This document shows positions 16,345 through 23,876 of a DNA stretch of 64,000 nucleotides, piece by piece. Each line of letters opens with the position of its first letter. Position 1 is the first letter of the stretch. The notes below the pieces were generated by a model, which was given only the letters and a program-made list of their open reading frames with translations, was not told where the DNA came from and made no database searches. Location of the stretch: IMG/VR virus record IMGVR_UViG_3300015371_000011, positions 17,480 to 81,479 of that record, one strand, 5' to 3'. The translations under genes were made by a program, and so were the position numbers. The stretch comes from a virus.

Positions 16345-17306
16345 TTGCGCGCCACTCCCTGATTCTTTCTATACCAATCCACCGTCAACTTGAGTCCGTG
16401 ATGCAGGCTGGTGCGCGCCTCGAATCCCATATCACGCTTTGCCTTGCTCACGTCGAAACACCGCCGCGCCTGCCCGTTAGGCATGGTGTGGTCCCATGTA
16501 ATGCGGCCCTTAAAGCCTGTGATTTTCGCCAGCATCTTCACCACTTCGGCTATACTGTGCTCCTTGCCGCTCGATAGATTCACAATCTGCGGCTCGTCAT
16601 AGACTTCGGCAGCTTTCAATATCCCTTCGCAGACATCAGGCGCATAAATAAAATCGCGCGTAGCCGTGCCGTGGCCCCATAGGCTTAATACATCGGCGTT
16701 ATTGTCCACAGCCTCAACGAATCGACGCACCAATGCGGGTATGACGTGGCCCTGCTCCAGGTTAAACCAGTCGTGCGGCCCTTACAGATTGCCAGGTATC
16801 ACCACCACGCTAGGCAGACCGTACTGCGTATAAACGGCCTTGGCCTGCACGATTTGCATCCTTTTGGCTAACGAATACGGCGCGCTCTCTGGCTGCGGCA
16901 AGCCATTCCAGTAATCCTCTTCTTTGGTCGGTATAGGCGCATGCTCAGGATAGCCGCAGCCCGCCGATACTAGCACGGCTTTCTTGATGCCGTAGTCGTG
17001 CGCGTAATAGAGCAGGTGGGCGCTCATGGTCAGATTATCGTAAAAGAAATCCGCTGGCCGCTGCATGTTAGCGTTGATGCCGCCTACCAGGCCCGCCATG
17101 TGCACGAGCACCGTCGGCACCCGCTTAGTGTGGTGGTTGATATACAATTCTTCAACCTGATTCGCGTCTCTCAAGTCGTAAGCCTCGTGGCTAGGCCCAA
17201 CGATATACGCTTTGCGGTGCAGGCAGCGCATGGTGCGCTGAAAGTTTCTTCCAAGAAACCCTGCGGACCCTGTTAATAAAGTTTGGTGCTCGTCCCAGTT
17301 AAACAT
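16341..17306 (-). pseudogene. GDP-L-fucose synthase-like epimerase interrupted by an in-frame TAA
   Basis: The two halves are in the same frame and together give a full-length SDR of about 320 aa: LLTGSAGFLGRNFQRT, VLVHMAGLVGGINANM, SAGCGYPE and YSLAKR, as in GDP-fucose synthase (WcaG). The frame reads VIPGNL-TAA-GPHDWFNLEQGHVIPALVRR, where relatives have NLYGPHDNF. The TAA at 16782-16784 is thus one base away from the expected Tyr codon. The C-terminal half could only be made by readthrough or internal initiation. A sequencing error, a population variant or real decay are all possible. The ATG at 17306 has an AGGTGG upstream. Confidence 0.8.
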
Positions 17307-17347
17307 GGCCACCTAACCGAAACGGCGCGCCTTCGACGCCGACGCGC

Positions 17348-17536
17348 CTAGCCTCGGTGAATTTTCTCGGCTTCCTCCTTTGTGTTTATTTTCTTCTCTG
17401 ACACACCCGACATCTGAGCGCGTAGCCAATTGTCGTAGACTTCAAGCAGCATCACCTCGACGCCATTCGGCCATATCCCCTTTTGCGCACAGTGCTCCAG
17501 AAAGGCTTGCAGGCGGTCGCTAAAGCGTTGGCTCAT
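17348..17536 (-). CDS. Hypothetical protein, 62 aa
   Basis: This small helical protein (RFSDRLQAFLEHCAQKG, VMLLEVYDNWLRAQM) starts with an ATG two bases after the nuclease gene. I do not recognise a family, and there is no metal site or membrane segment. Confidence 0.55.
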   Translation of the reverse strand: MSQRFSDRLQAFLEHCAQKGIWPNGVEVMLLEVYDNWLRAQMSGVSEKKINTKEEAEKIHRG

Positions 17537-17538
17537 GA

Positions 17539-17916
17539 TTAAAACCTCTTGCCGCCTGCAAAGTTTAAAGGGATTTTGTGCTTAACGCTTTTCCATGCAA
17601 CCAAGCGGTCGGGTGCCCATGAGTACCAGATATAAACTTCAAGAATGTTATTCTGCTCAAGCAAGTCGAAAGTCCGCGCCTGATTCGGAGAAACGCTATC
17701 GTTTGGTCCTTTGACTTCAACGCCAATCGTCTTGCCGTTAAACCGCACTAAAAAATCAGGCCAGCTAGGACGATGGACCACCGTCCAATTATGGATATGC
17801 GCACGCTTGACAAAATCTTGCTCAGCAGGCACTAGCCGTTCAGGTATAACTTTAAAATTCTTTGCCTTTTTGATTTCCTTAGCGATGAATTTTCGCAAGC
17901 TAGGACTCAGGCTCAT
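17539..17916 (-). CDS. VRR-NUC-like PD-(D/E)XK nuclease, 125 aa
   Basis: WPDFLVRFNGKTIGVEVKGPND contains the PD...ExK catalytic pattern, followed by SPNQARTFDLLEQNN, the Q-rich helix typical of VRR-NUC domains. The N-terminus has a basic helix. Stand-alone VRR-NUC proteins are common in phages and act as structure-specific nucleases in replication or recombination. The gene overlaps its upstream neighbour by 4 bases. Confidence 0.75.
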   Translation of the reverse strand: MSLSPSLRKFIAKEIKKAKNFKVIPERLVPAEQDFVKRAHIHNWTVVHRPSWPDFLVRFNGKTIGVEVKGPNDSVSPNQARTFDLLEQNNILEVYIWYSWAPDRLVAWKSVKHKIPLNFAGGKRF

Positions 17917-18149
17917 TGATTCTCTCCGTTCTTAACAAGCCGCCCCATTACGCGATGAAACTCAAGACTCCACTTGCCATATTCTTTTACCCGCGAATAA
18001 ACCTCGTCCGCTAGTTTCTCGGCACGCGGTATTAGGCTATTGCGCCAGTCGATATAGTCACAGTTATGGACGTGCAAATCATTGCGCAGAACGGGTTGAC
18101 CGTTGCGATATTCAATCTTGCCCTCGGCACAGCTACAAAACACAGTCAT
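17913..18149 (-). CDS. Hypothetical protein, 78 aa
   Basis: It begins MTVFCSCAEGKIEYRNG and continues with DLHVHNCDYIDWRNSLIPRAEKLADEVY. The CSC and HxHNC groups could bind a metal, but no family is evident. It overlaps the upstream methyltransferase gene by 17 bases. Confidence 0.6.
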   Translation of the reverse strand: MTVFCSCAEGKIEYRNGQPVLRNDLHVHNCDYIDWRNSLIPRAEKLADEVYSRVKEYGKWSLEFHRVMGRLVKNGENQ

Positions 18150-19134
18150 TGGTAATAGCTTTCTCCGTCATCACAATCCTTGTCCCCTCTTTATGCACAT
18201 CCCAGCGGTTAAACCGCATGCCATAGTGAAAATGATCGACATACGGTATCTCGTATTGCGGCGGCGACTCCACGCGTATCGACAGGCCAGCCGTGTACTG
18301 ATCCTTGATCATAGCCCGTATCCCGCTGTTGTCGCCCACGTATGGCGGGCCGTAATCGCCGTCAGCCAGAATGAATGCCATATCGCGCCTATCGGCATCG
18401 TCAAACTTGACGCTGCGCTCATTGAGCACCTTATAGCCCGCCGCCTTTAATAGCGTGGACATCGACTCCCACGTAAAATTGCACTTATGCGCGAAATAGA
18501 AGGCGTCGCTCCAGTTTATAATTTGAAACGCGTGCGGCACCTCTAGGTAAACAATACCCTTCGGCTTCAGTATGGACTTCAAGCCGCGCATGACGGCGAG
18601 CGGGTCGCGGCAATGCTCTAGGACGTGCGACATGACGACTAGGTTGAAATCCAGCAGCCGCTCTTCACATAACTGCTCGATAGTTGTGCCATCGCCCATC
18701 GGCTCCACGCCGCACACGTCCAGATAGCCCGCCTCCTTAAACGCGTCCACGCCCTCATAGCTAGCCGCGCCAACGTCAAGAATATGGGCATTATGCTTCA
18801 CGTATGGTGCCACCATCTCGGCGCGTTTACGGTAGGCGGCAAACCTAGCCGCGCTATACGGCCGCTTATACGGCGGCTGCAATTCGGCCATGCGGGTAAA
18901 CCAATCGTCGGTAGGCGATAACGCGCGCCAGCTAAACGTGCATTGCTTGCAAATCACCGTCTGGTGCACGCATAAACGGCCGATATAGACACTTGCCGCC
19001 TCATCGAAGGCACTCACACCGCATATCGCGCACGAGCCGCGAAACACCAAATCGGCGTGCGCAATCGGATAGCGCGTTACTGGCTCGGCGGCGATGGCGG
19101 CTAAGCGGGCATCTTTGAAGTCGTGGGTTAACAT
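18133..19134 (-). CDS. SAM-dependent class I methyltransferase with N-terminal zinc site
   Basis: The N-terminal part holds CAICGVSAF and VICKQC, a zinc site like that of TylCIII/NovU-type sugar C-methyltransferases. The Rossmann domain shows ILDVGAASYEGVDAFKEAGY, CGVEPMGDG, then VVMSHVLEHCRDPLAVMRGL, as in the Methyltransf_23 group. The C-terminal domain of the C-methyltransferases is shortened. In this setting a nucleotide sugar or a glycan is the likely substrate. Zinc-site details are inferred. Confidence 0.75.
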   Translation of the reverse strand: MLTHDFKDARLAAIAAEPVTRYPIAHADLVFRGSCAICGVSAFDEAASVYIGRLCVHQTVICKQCTFSWRALSPTDDWFTRMAELQPPYKRPYSAARFAAYRKRAEMVAPYVKHNAHILDVGAASYEGVDAFKEAGYLDVCGVEPMGDGTTIEQLCEERLLDFNLVVMSHVLEHCRDPLAVMRGLKSILKPKGIVYLEVPHAFQIINWSDAFYFAHKCNFTWESMSTLLKAAGYKVLNERSVKFDDADRRDMAFILADGDYGPPYVGDNSGIRAMIKDQYTAGLSIRVESPPQYEIPYVDHFHYGMRFNRWDVHKEGTRIVMTEKAITNDCVL

Positions 19135-19268
19135 TTTTTCATATACACGAATCGGCTGGCCTTGGAGCAGTAGCCTTTATAGCCGCGCTTGGTCATAAAA
19201 CTTCTATCCACACGGCGGCGCATATCACGCCTGATTATCTCGCCGCACTTTGGACACAATAACTTCAC
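19128..19268 (-). CDS. Tiny zinc-finger protein, 46 aa
   Basis: A GTG start overlaps the stop of the glycosyltransferase upstream (GTGA), and the TAA overlaps the ATG of the methyltransferase downstream. The product reads VKLLCPKCGEIIRRDMRRRV and later GYCSKASRF, ending MKKC. Its CxxC pair and basic character resemble Ogr/Delta- or Com-like phage zinc-finger proteins. The perfect packing at both ends supports it as a real gene. Confidence 0.6.
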   Translation of the reverse strand: MKLLCPKCGEIIRRDMRRRVDRSFMTKRGYKGYCSKASRFVYMKKC

Positions 19269-20248
19269 GCCAACCCCGCAATCCGAAACATGCCCTTCCA
19301 GAATTGCCGCCCGTCAAATATCTCTTTGGCCTTTTTCGCGCCTGCCTCGGCTATCCTTGCCGCCTCATTTTGCCCTGGCCCTAAATAGTATTTGAGTCTA
19401 TCCACCAGCGTTGATGCGCCCTCGAAGCCAATGGCACCATTAGCCAGCAAGTGAAACGGCTCGCTGAATTTTACGTAATGCTTGAATTCATCTAATAGGC
19501 GCGGCGTCTCGTCGTTCGCGCTCTCCATCAACATTGCGCCGCATAAAGTCGCCTCAGACGTCCTGCCATTTAGGTGCTGAAACGTGACGGCACTGGTGAA
19601 ATTTAGCGTAATCTTGGATCGGCGCAGCAACCACGCATAGGCGTCGATGCTATCCACTTTCTGCCCGACGATGCCGCCGCCGCGAGTCACGGCTATGCCC
19701 ATACCATCAAGCCAGCCGAGATTGAGCGCACGGTCGAGACGGCCCGACGTACTGCCGATAAAGCTCAGCGGTATGTCGCGCTCGCCAAACGGCGCAGAAT
19801 AGAATATGCGCGGGTCTTTCGGCTCAGGCAGCCAAAACGTCTTGTCGGCAAACGACGTGAATTGTTTCCAGTGCTCGGCGGTATCGACAAACACATTGGC
19901 CGTGACGTGTGGCGCATACATATCGGCGTGCAGCACCACATTCGGCGCGCTCTCTAGCCACAGGCCAATGACGGGTATCTTGTAGCGGTCGCGCAGAAAG
20001 CGAAACAACTCAGGCTCGATATTGCCCGCAAAATTCACTAGCGGCGTTGCCACAATCAAGTCTGGATTCCAACCGCTGGCATACGCGGCCAGCGCCTTGT
20101 GGCCGTCCTCACTCACGTCAAACCAGTAGCGCTTAATATCAAATCCCAGCGCCTCGGCTGCACCGATTGAGCAATACTCGTGCGGTGATTGGCGTAAGTC
20201 GCTCTCATAGCCGTGCATCGTTTTGTGCGTGGCGAATAGGATTTTCAT
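19265..20248 (-). CDS. Glycosyltransferase, GT-B (CgeB-like)
   Basis: The ATG at 20248 overlaps the methyltransferase stop as ATGA and gives MKILFATHKTMHGYESD. The pattern PVIGLWLESAPNVVLHADM, NVFVDTAEHWKQF, FWLPEPKDPRIFY, IPLSFIGSTSGRLDRALNL, and FQHLNGRTSEATLCGAMLM is that of CgeB/spore-maturation-type glycosyltransferases (glycosyl transferase family 1_2). It probably uses a nucleotide sugar made by the pathway encoded nearby. Confidence 0.78.
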   Translation of the reverse strand: MKILFATHKTMHGYESDLRQSPHEYCSIGAAEALGFDIKRYWFDVSEDGHKALAAYASGWNPDLIVATPLVNFAGNIEPELFRFLRDRYKIPVIGLWLESAPNVVLHADMYAPHVTANVFVDTAEHWKQFTSFADKTFWLPEPKDPRIFYSAPFGERDIPLSFIGSTSGRLDRALNLGWLDGMGIAVTRGGGIVGQKVDSIDAYAWLLRRSKITLNFTSAVTFQHLNGRTSEATLCGAMLMESANDETPRLLDEFKHYVKFSEPFHLLANGAIGFEGASTLVDRLKYYLGPGQNEAARIAEAGAKKAKEIFDGRQFWKGMFRIAGLA

Positions 20249-20895
20249 GCGAATTTTAGGACTTCTTGCGCCATGCGTTTGGCAGCTATCTCGCAATATT
20301 TCTCTTCTATCTCGATACCAATAGCCTTGCGGCCCAAGTCCTTAGCGGCTCGCAATGTGGTTCCGCTGCCCATGAAGGGGTCAAGAATGGTTTCATCCTG
20401 CTGACAATAATTCGTCAAACACCAATTCATCAATTTTAATGGCTTCTGCGTCGGATGGTCTCGTAGTGTCTCTTTGCCTAACAAACCATTCCATTCAATT
20501 GTTATTTTTTTTACAGACTTACGATTGAATGAAGTCCAAGCTAATTCACAATCGCCAAAAGTTGGCATGGTGTTTAATTTATCCCAACTAATCCAATGGG
20601 TAGAGCGTGGCAACAAATCAGCAAAAAAATTACCGCCCCAAATAATAGCGTTTGATGCCATGTCTAAAATCATCAAAAAAATCTCTTGGCTAGGCCGTTC
20701 TGCGTCCCACGCATCAATGTACTGGCGTCGCCTAATAGGCGTGCCAAAGCCGCCAAAGCCGTCAAAGCCGTGTGACATACTCACACCATACGGCGGATCA
20801 GTCAGCACTAAATCCACCGGCTCAAGCTGCAGCAGTATTTCTCTACAATCCCCATGAAATATCGTCACCGCATCGTCCTGGTAATAGGGTTTCAT
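20245..20895 (-). CDS. DNA methyltransferase, DPPY type (N6-adenine)
   Basis: The catalytic LVLTDPPYGVSMSHG is near the N-terminus and the SAM-binding LDPFMGSGTTLRAAKDLGRKAIGIE near the C-terminus, the beta-class order. HPTQKPLKLMNW is also typical. The 216-aa protein has only a short recognition region. It overlaps the radical SAM gene by 4 bases. It likely protects phage DNA from host restriction. Confidence 0.9.
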   Translation of the reverse strand: MKPYYQDDAVTIFHGDCREILLQLEPVDLVLTDPPYGVSMSHGFDGFGGFGTPIRRRQYIDAWDAERPSQEIFLMILDMASNAIIWGGNFFADLLPRSTHWISWDKLNTMPTFGDCELAWTSFNRKSVKKITIEWNGLLGKETLRDHPTQKPLKLMNWCLTNYCQQDETILDPFMGSGTTLRAAKDLGRKAIGIEIEEKYCEIAAKRMAQEVLKFA

Positions 20896-23876
20896 AGCAA
20901 TAATATCTGCCCCGACTTGCGCCCGTAGAGCACGACTTCACGCGCAAACTTCTTCTTATCGCCGCCGTAATGCCACGGCGTGGGTATGCGCCACATCTGG
21001 TTTTCAATCACAGTGTCGTCGTACAGAAGCCCGCCCGTCTCGTCGTAGAATCCCGCCAAGTCATCGGCTGCCCTGAAAAATGTGGCCTCCTCTGGCCCCC
21101 AGTAAACCTCGCCGTACTCAGGCATGAGCGCCGCTATCGGCTCGCCACGCTCAAGCACGCCGTCAAGAATCTTATTGTACTCGGCCATCTCGTTGCGCCA
21201 GAAAGCGCCGTTGCTGTACATAATCGCTTCGATGAATGTGCTCGGCATAATACCCTTGGTAAGCAAGTCCTGCAGGATAAAAATACCCAACTTTAGCCCG
21301 TGCAGCGCCATAAAAATCCATGAAAAAATATTCATGCGCCGCCACTTGACTATGTCCATACTGCTCGTCTCGACAACCAAATCCTCATACTCGGCCAGAT
21401 AACCATCGGCCCGTACCGTGCCGTGAATCTCGGCTAACTCTATACGCCGTGTGCGGATACCAAACTGCGCCTGATAGTCGGGCCGGCCCATCTCGGTATT
21501 AGGCAAGGCCATCAGCGGGTAGATAAACACCTGCCCACTCATGCCAGCCGCCACGATCTCGTCCAGCCCCTGCTTCCACGTCTCGTATGTCTCACCCGGC
21601 AGCCCGACAATAAATTCGCTATATGTCGGCACGCCTTCGGCGTTGAAACGCTCCTGCAGCTTCTCGTAGGTAGACATTTTGATATTGCTGCGCTTGATAT
21701 TCTGCAGCACCGTGGCGTTGTTGCTTTGGCGTGCGAGCGTGACGCTTTTAGACATGCCTGCGTCGGCTAGCATCTTGCCTACGGCGTAAACCTTGTCGTC
21801 GGTGTTCTTGCCGTAATTGACGCGAAACCGCTGCGGATAGCCGTATTTCTCTTTGGTGGCTATCAGGTACTCGGCTATTTCACGGTCGCGTGCGAGCATG
21901 CCAAAATTCGACGCGCTCCCAAGTGCATACGGGATTTTATTACGCCCCAACCATTCAATCTCCGCAAATACTCGGTCTAGTCCATAGTAGCTCATCTTGT
22001 GTTGCCCAAGTCCATATTCGCAGAATGAACAATTTTCACAGAGCAACCCGTTAGCAAAAAAATTATGATTCGGCGTAGCTTCAACAATATCATAAACTCG
22101 CCGATGCTCGCTTGGCGAAATCTCTTCTACTGCACACCAAGAAACCTTTGCAGTCGTTGCACCATCGCTTCGTTCAACTTGTCGTCGTTCCAAATCACAA
22201 AAATCTCCCAACCGAAATATTGATAATCTGCCGCTTCCATTTCCACGTCCTTTTCCTCTTGGTGCCAATAACGACCATGAGCGAGAATCGCTTTTCTTAC
22301 TCCCTTTTTGCAGTGGATAAAATCTGGATTGCGACAACCTCCCGATACTCCCGGCCCCAACCAAAATGTCCTGTCGCCAGTATATTTGAATGGCAGTTGA
22401 TACTGTTGAAAAAATTTTATCAGCTTGCTCTCGAAACCATTCGGCGGCTCGCCAGCCTTTAAAAAATGAGCGGCATGCCATTGCGGATCGTTCCAATATT
22501 GCCGCATCTTTTGCTTCCACGATTCGATCATTTGCTTGTGCTTGATTGGATCTAACCGTCGCATCGGATTGTTGTCGCCAGTTTGCCATGCGTAACCGAG
22601 CCTCTTGCTTGTTTCCACCCCTTTCCTCGCATGTGCTAGTCGTTGTTCTCGACTCATTCGCCGCATTGGACTGTTGTCGCCAGTGAATTTCAGGTAGTGC
22701 CCCATTGCTCGTTGCGTTGCTACCACCTTCGCTACGTGTTCTGGCGATTTCTTTATTCCCTTGTTCATACCCGGATGTCTGTAGAGACCCGCTGCTGCTG
22801 CCCTCTTTATCCCCTCTATTCGCCGCTCTTCGCCTCCGCTTTGCTTCCGACTTGCTGCAGCTTTGATTCCCCGGAGTCTTTGCACTTCCAACGGAGTCGT
22901 TAATACTCTCTGTCTCAAGTGCGGCAGATAGCACCCCATCGAACAATACATCCTCTCTTTTGGCCGATGATCTATCGACGTTCCACAACCCTTGCAAAAT
23001 CTTGTCGCCGACTTTAAGGTCGCCTGCTGTAACCCATCCCCTGTCGGTGTAAAAAGGATGATCTCTAGTTGCTCCAATTTCAGAACCTCCCGCTACTATC
23101 TTGATGGTTTCCTTAATGCCGCTACAAATCGAAAATGCGACTCTATTCCACGCAAGGCATTCGTCTTTCTCATTCCAACCTAAAATATAATCACCGGACT
23201 GCACTGCTTCTATATTTTTTTGCCCTGTTTGAGTAACTACCACCGTTCCTTCCGCGAGACACATAAATGGGCATCCGCGATCCTGCTCCAAGACGTAGCT
23301 ATACTCTATTGGCTCTGGATGCTGCTCCAATAACCCGTCAAATAAGCCGGTCAACGCGGGCGACGGCAATTCATTCAACTCTTTCTGAAACGGATAATCC
23401 TGAGCGCAGTAGTGCACATCATTGTCTCGATACGTTATCTGCGGGATACCTTCAAAGTCCGTGCTGTGAGTTTCCGCCCAACGCTTTAATACGGCAGTAA
23501 ACGCCTGCTCACCCGCGCGTCTGACAGCTACGTCGATAAATGGATGCTTGGATAAATACTCAATGGCGTTATCGGGCACCTGCAATCCACCAAACACAAT
23601 CAGGCACTCAGGCCAACGGCGTTTCACTTCGGCGGCTACTGCCAGGTTTAATTGCTCATTCCACACCGCCACAGAGAAAGCCGCCACGTCCACACGGTTG
23701 TCATAGTGCTTGAGAATATTGGCCGGCTTATCCACGCAGTAAAGAAAATCGCCAAACTCGTAATTGGCCTTGATGTCGTCATTCTGCTCGGCATAGGCGC
23801 GCAGCAATCCCGTAGCCAGCGGCAAGTAGCAGTTGCGGCCGAGCCTGATGTTATATTCGTTTAGGACTACGCGCAT
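20892..23876 (-). CDS. Radical SAM protein with B12-binding-like N-terminus, interrupted by an intein
   Basis: The 994-codon frame encodes a 584-aa enzyme plus a 410-aa intein. The N-terminal part (VAAFSVAVWNEQLNLAVAAEV, LIVFGGLQVPDNAIEYL) is a cobalamin-type Rossmann domain. The cluster motif is GCPFM|CSFCEYG: the intein sits directly before the second cysteine of CX3CX2C, so no active enzyme exists until it is spliced out. Downstream are TLARQSNNATVLQNIKRSNI, EFIVGLPGETYETW and a C-terminal helical domain. It probably modifies a substrate of the sugar block. Confidence 0.9.
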   Translation of the reverse strand: MRVVLNEYNIRLGRNCYLPLATGLLRAYAEQNDDIKANYEFGDFLYCVDKPANILKHYDNRVDVAAFSVAVWNEQLNLAVAAEVKRRWPECLIVFGGLQVPDNAIEYLSKHPFIDVAVRRAGEQAFTAVLKRWAETHSTDFEGIPQITYRDNDVHYCAQDYPFQKELNELPSPALTGLFDGLLEQHPEPIEYSYVLEQDRGCPFMCLAEGTVVVTQTGQKNIEAVQSGDYILGWNEKDECLAWNRVAFSICSGIKETIKIVAGGSEIGATRDHPFYTDRGWVTAGDLKVGDKILQGLWNVDRSSAKREDVLFDGVLSAALETESINDSVGSAKTPGNQSCSKSEAKRRRRAANRGDKEGSSSGSLQTSGYEQGNKEIARTRSEGGSNATSNGALPEIHWRQQSNAANESRTTTSTCEERGGNKQEARLRMANWRQQSDATVRSNQAQANDRIVEAKDAAILERSAMACRSFFKGWRAAEWFREQADKIFSTVSTAIQIYWRQDILVGAGSIGRLSQSRFYPLQKGSKKSDSRSWSLLAPRGKGRGNGSGRLSIFRLGDFCDLERRQVERSDGATTAKVSWCAVEEISPSEHRRVYDIVEATPNHNFFANGLLCENCSFCEYGLGQHKMSYYGLDRVFAEIEWLGRNKIPYALGSASNFGMLARDREIAEYLIATKEKYGYPQRFRVNYGKNTDDKVYAVGKMLADAGMSKSVTLARQSNNATVLQNIKRSNIKMSTYEKLQERFNAEGVPTYSEFIVGLPGETYETWKQGLDEIVAAGMSGQVFIYPLMALPNTEMGRPDYQAQFGIRTRRIELAEIHGTVRADGYLAEYEDLVVETSSMDIVKWRRMNIFSWIFMALHGLKLGIFILQDLLTKGIMPSTFIEAIMYSNGAFWRNEMAEYNKILDGVLERGEPIAALMPEYGEVYWGPEEATFFRAADDLAGFYDETGGLLYDDTVIENQMWRIPTPWHYGGDKKKFAREVVLYGRKSGQILLL
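22032..23261 (-). mobile_element. Intein in the radical SAM CX3CX2C motif, with an out-of-frame endonuclease inside
   Basis: The 410-codon element spans residues 206-615 of the precursor. Block A is CLAEGTVVVTQTGQKNIEAV, block B is GATRDHPFYTDRGWVTAG, block F is RRVYDIVEATPNHNFFANG and the C-terminal splice site is CEN|C. Splicing parts are thus canonical class 1. The central roughly 280 residues in this frame are low-complexity, rich in R, S, E, Q and A, and match no endonuclease. The same bases in another frame encode one (22127-23077). Confidence 0.92.
22127..23077 (-). CDS. Homing endonuclease (zinc finger, NUMOD3-like repeats, Vsr-like domain) overprinted on the intein
   Basis: This 316-aa protein is read in the +1 frame relative to the intein and lies entirely inside it. 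The start is TTG with GGGAGG eight bases upstream. An N-terminal zinc site has C28, C31, C45 and C49. NUMOD3-like repeats follow (GMNKGIKKSPEHV, GDNSPMRRMSREQR, GDNNPMRRLD). The catalytic part has GFESKLIKFF, NPDFIHCKKG, GRYWHQE and FGWEIFVIWNDD, the E-D-x-H pattern of the Vsr-like EDxHD family. Its TAG lies just before intein block F. It would cut an intein-free allele to spread the intein. Confidence 0.88.
   Translation of the reverse strand: MEQLEIILFTPTGDGLQQATLKSATRFCKGCGTSIDHRPKERMYCSMGCYLPHLRQRVLTTPLEVQRLRGIKAAASRKQSGGEERRIEGIKRAAAAGLYRHPGMNKGIKKSPEHVAKVVATQRAMGHYLKFTGDNSPMRRMSREQRLAHARKGVETSKRLGYAWQTGDNNPMRRLDPIKHKQMIESWKQKMRQYWNDPQWHAAHFLKAGEPPNGFESKLIKFFQQYQLPFKYTGDRTFWLGPGVSGGCRNPDFIHCKKGVRKAILAHGRYWHQEEKDVEMEAADYQYFGWEIFVIWNDDKLNEAMVQRLQRFLGVQ

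Noticed and set aside
16782-16784. Recoding of TAA as a sense codon
   Set aside because: TAA, TAG and TGA all end other genes in proper places, so the code is standard; a mutation or error is more likely.
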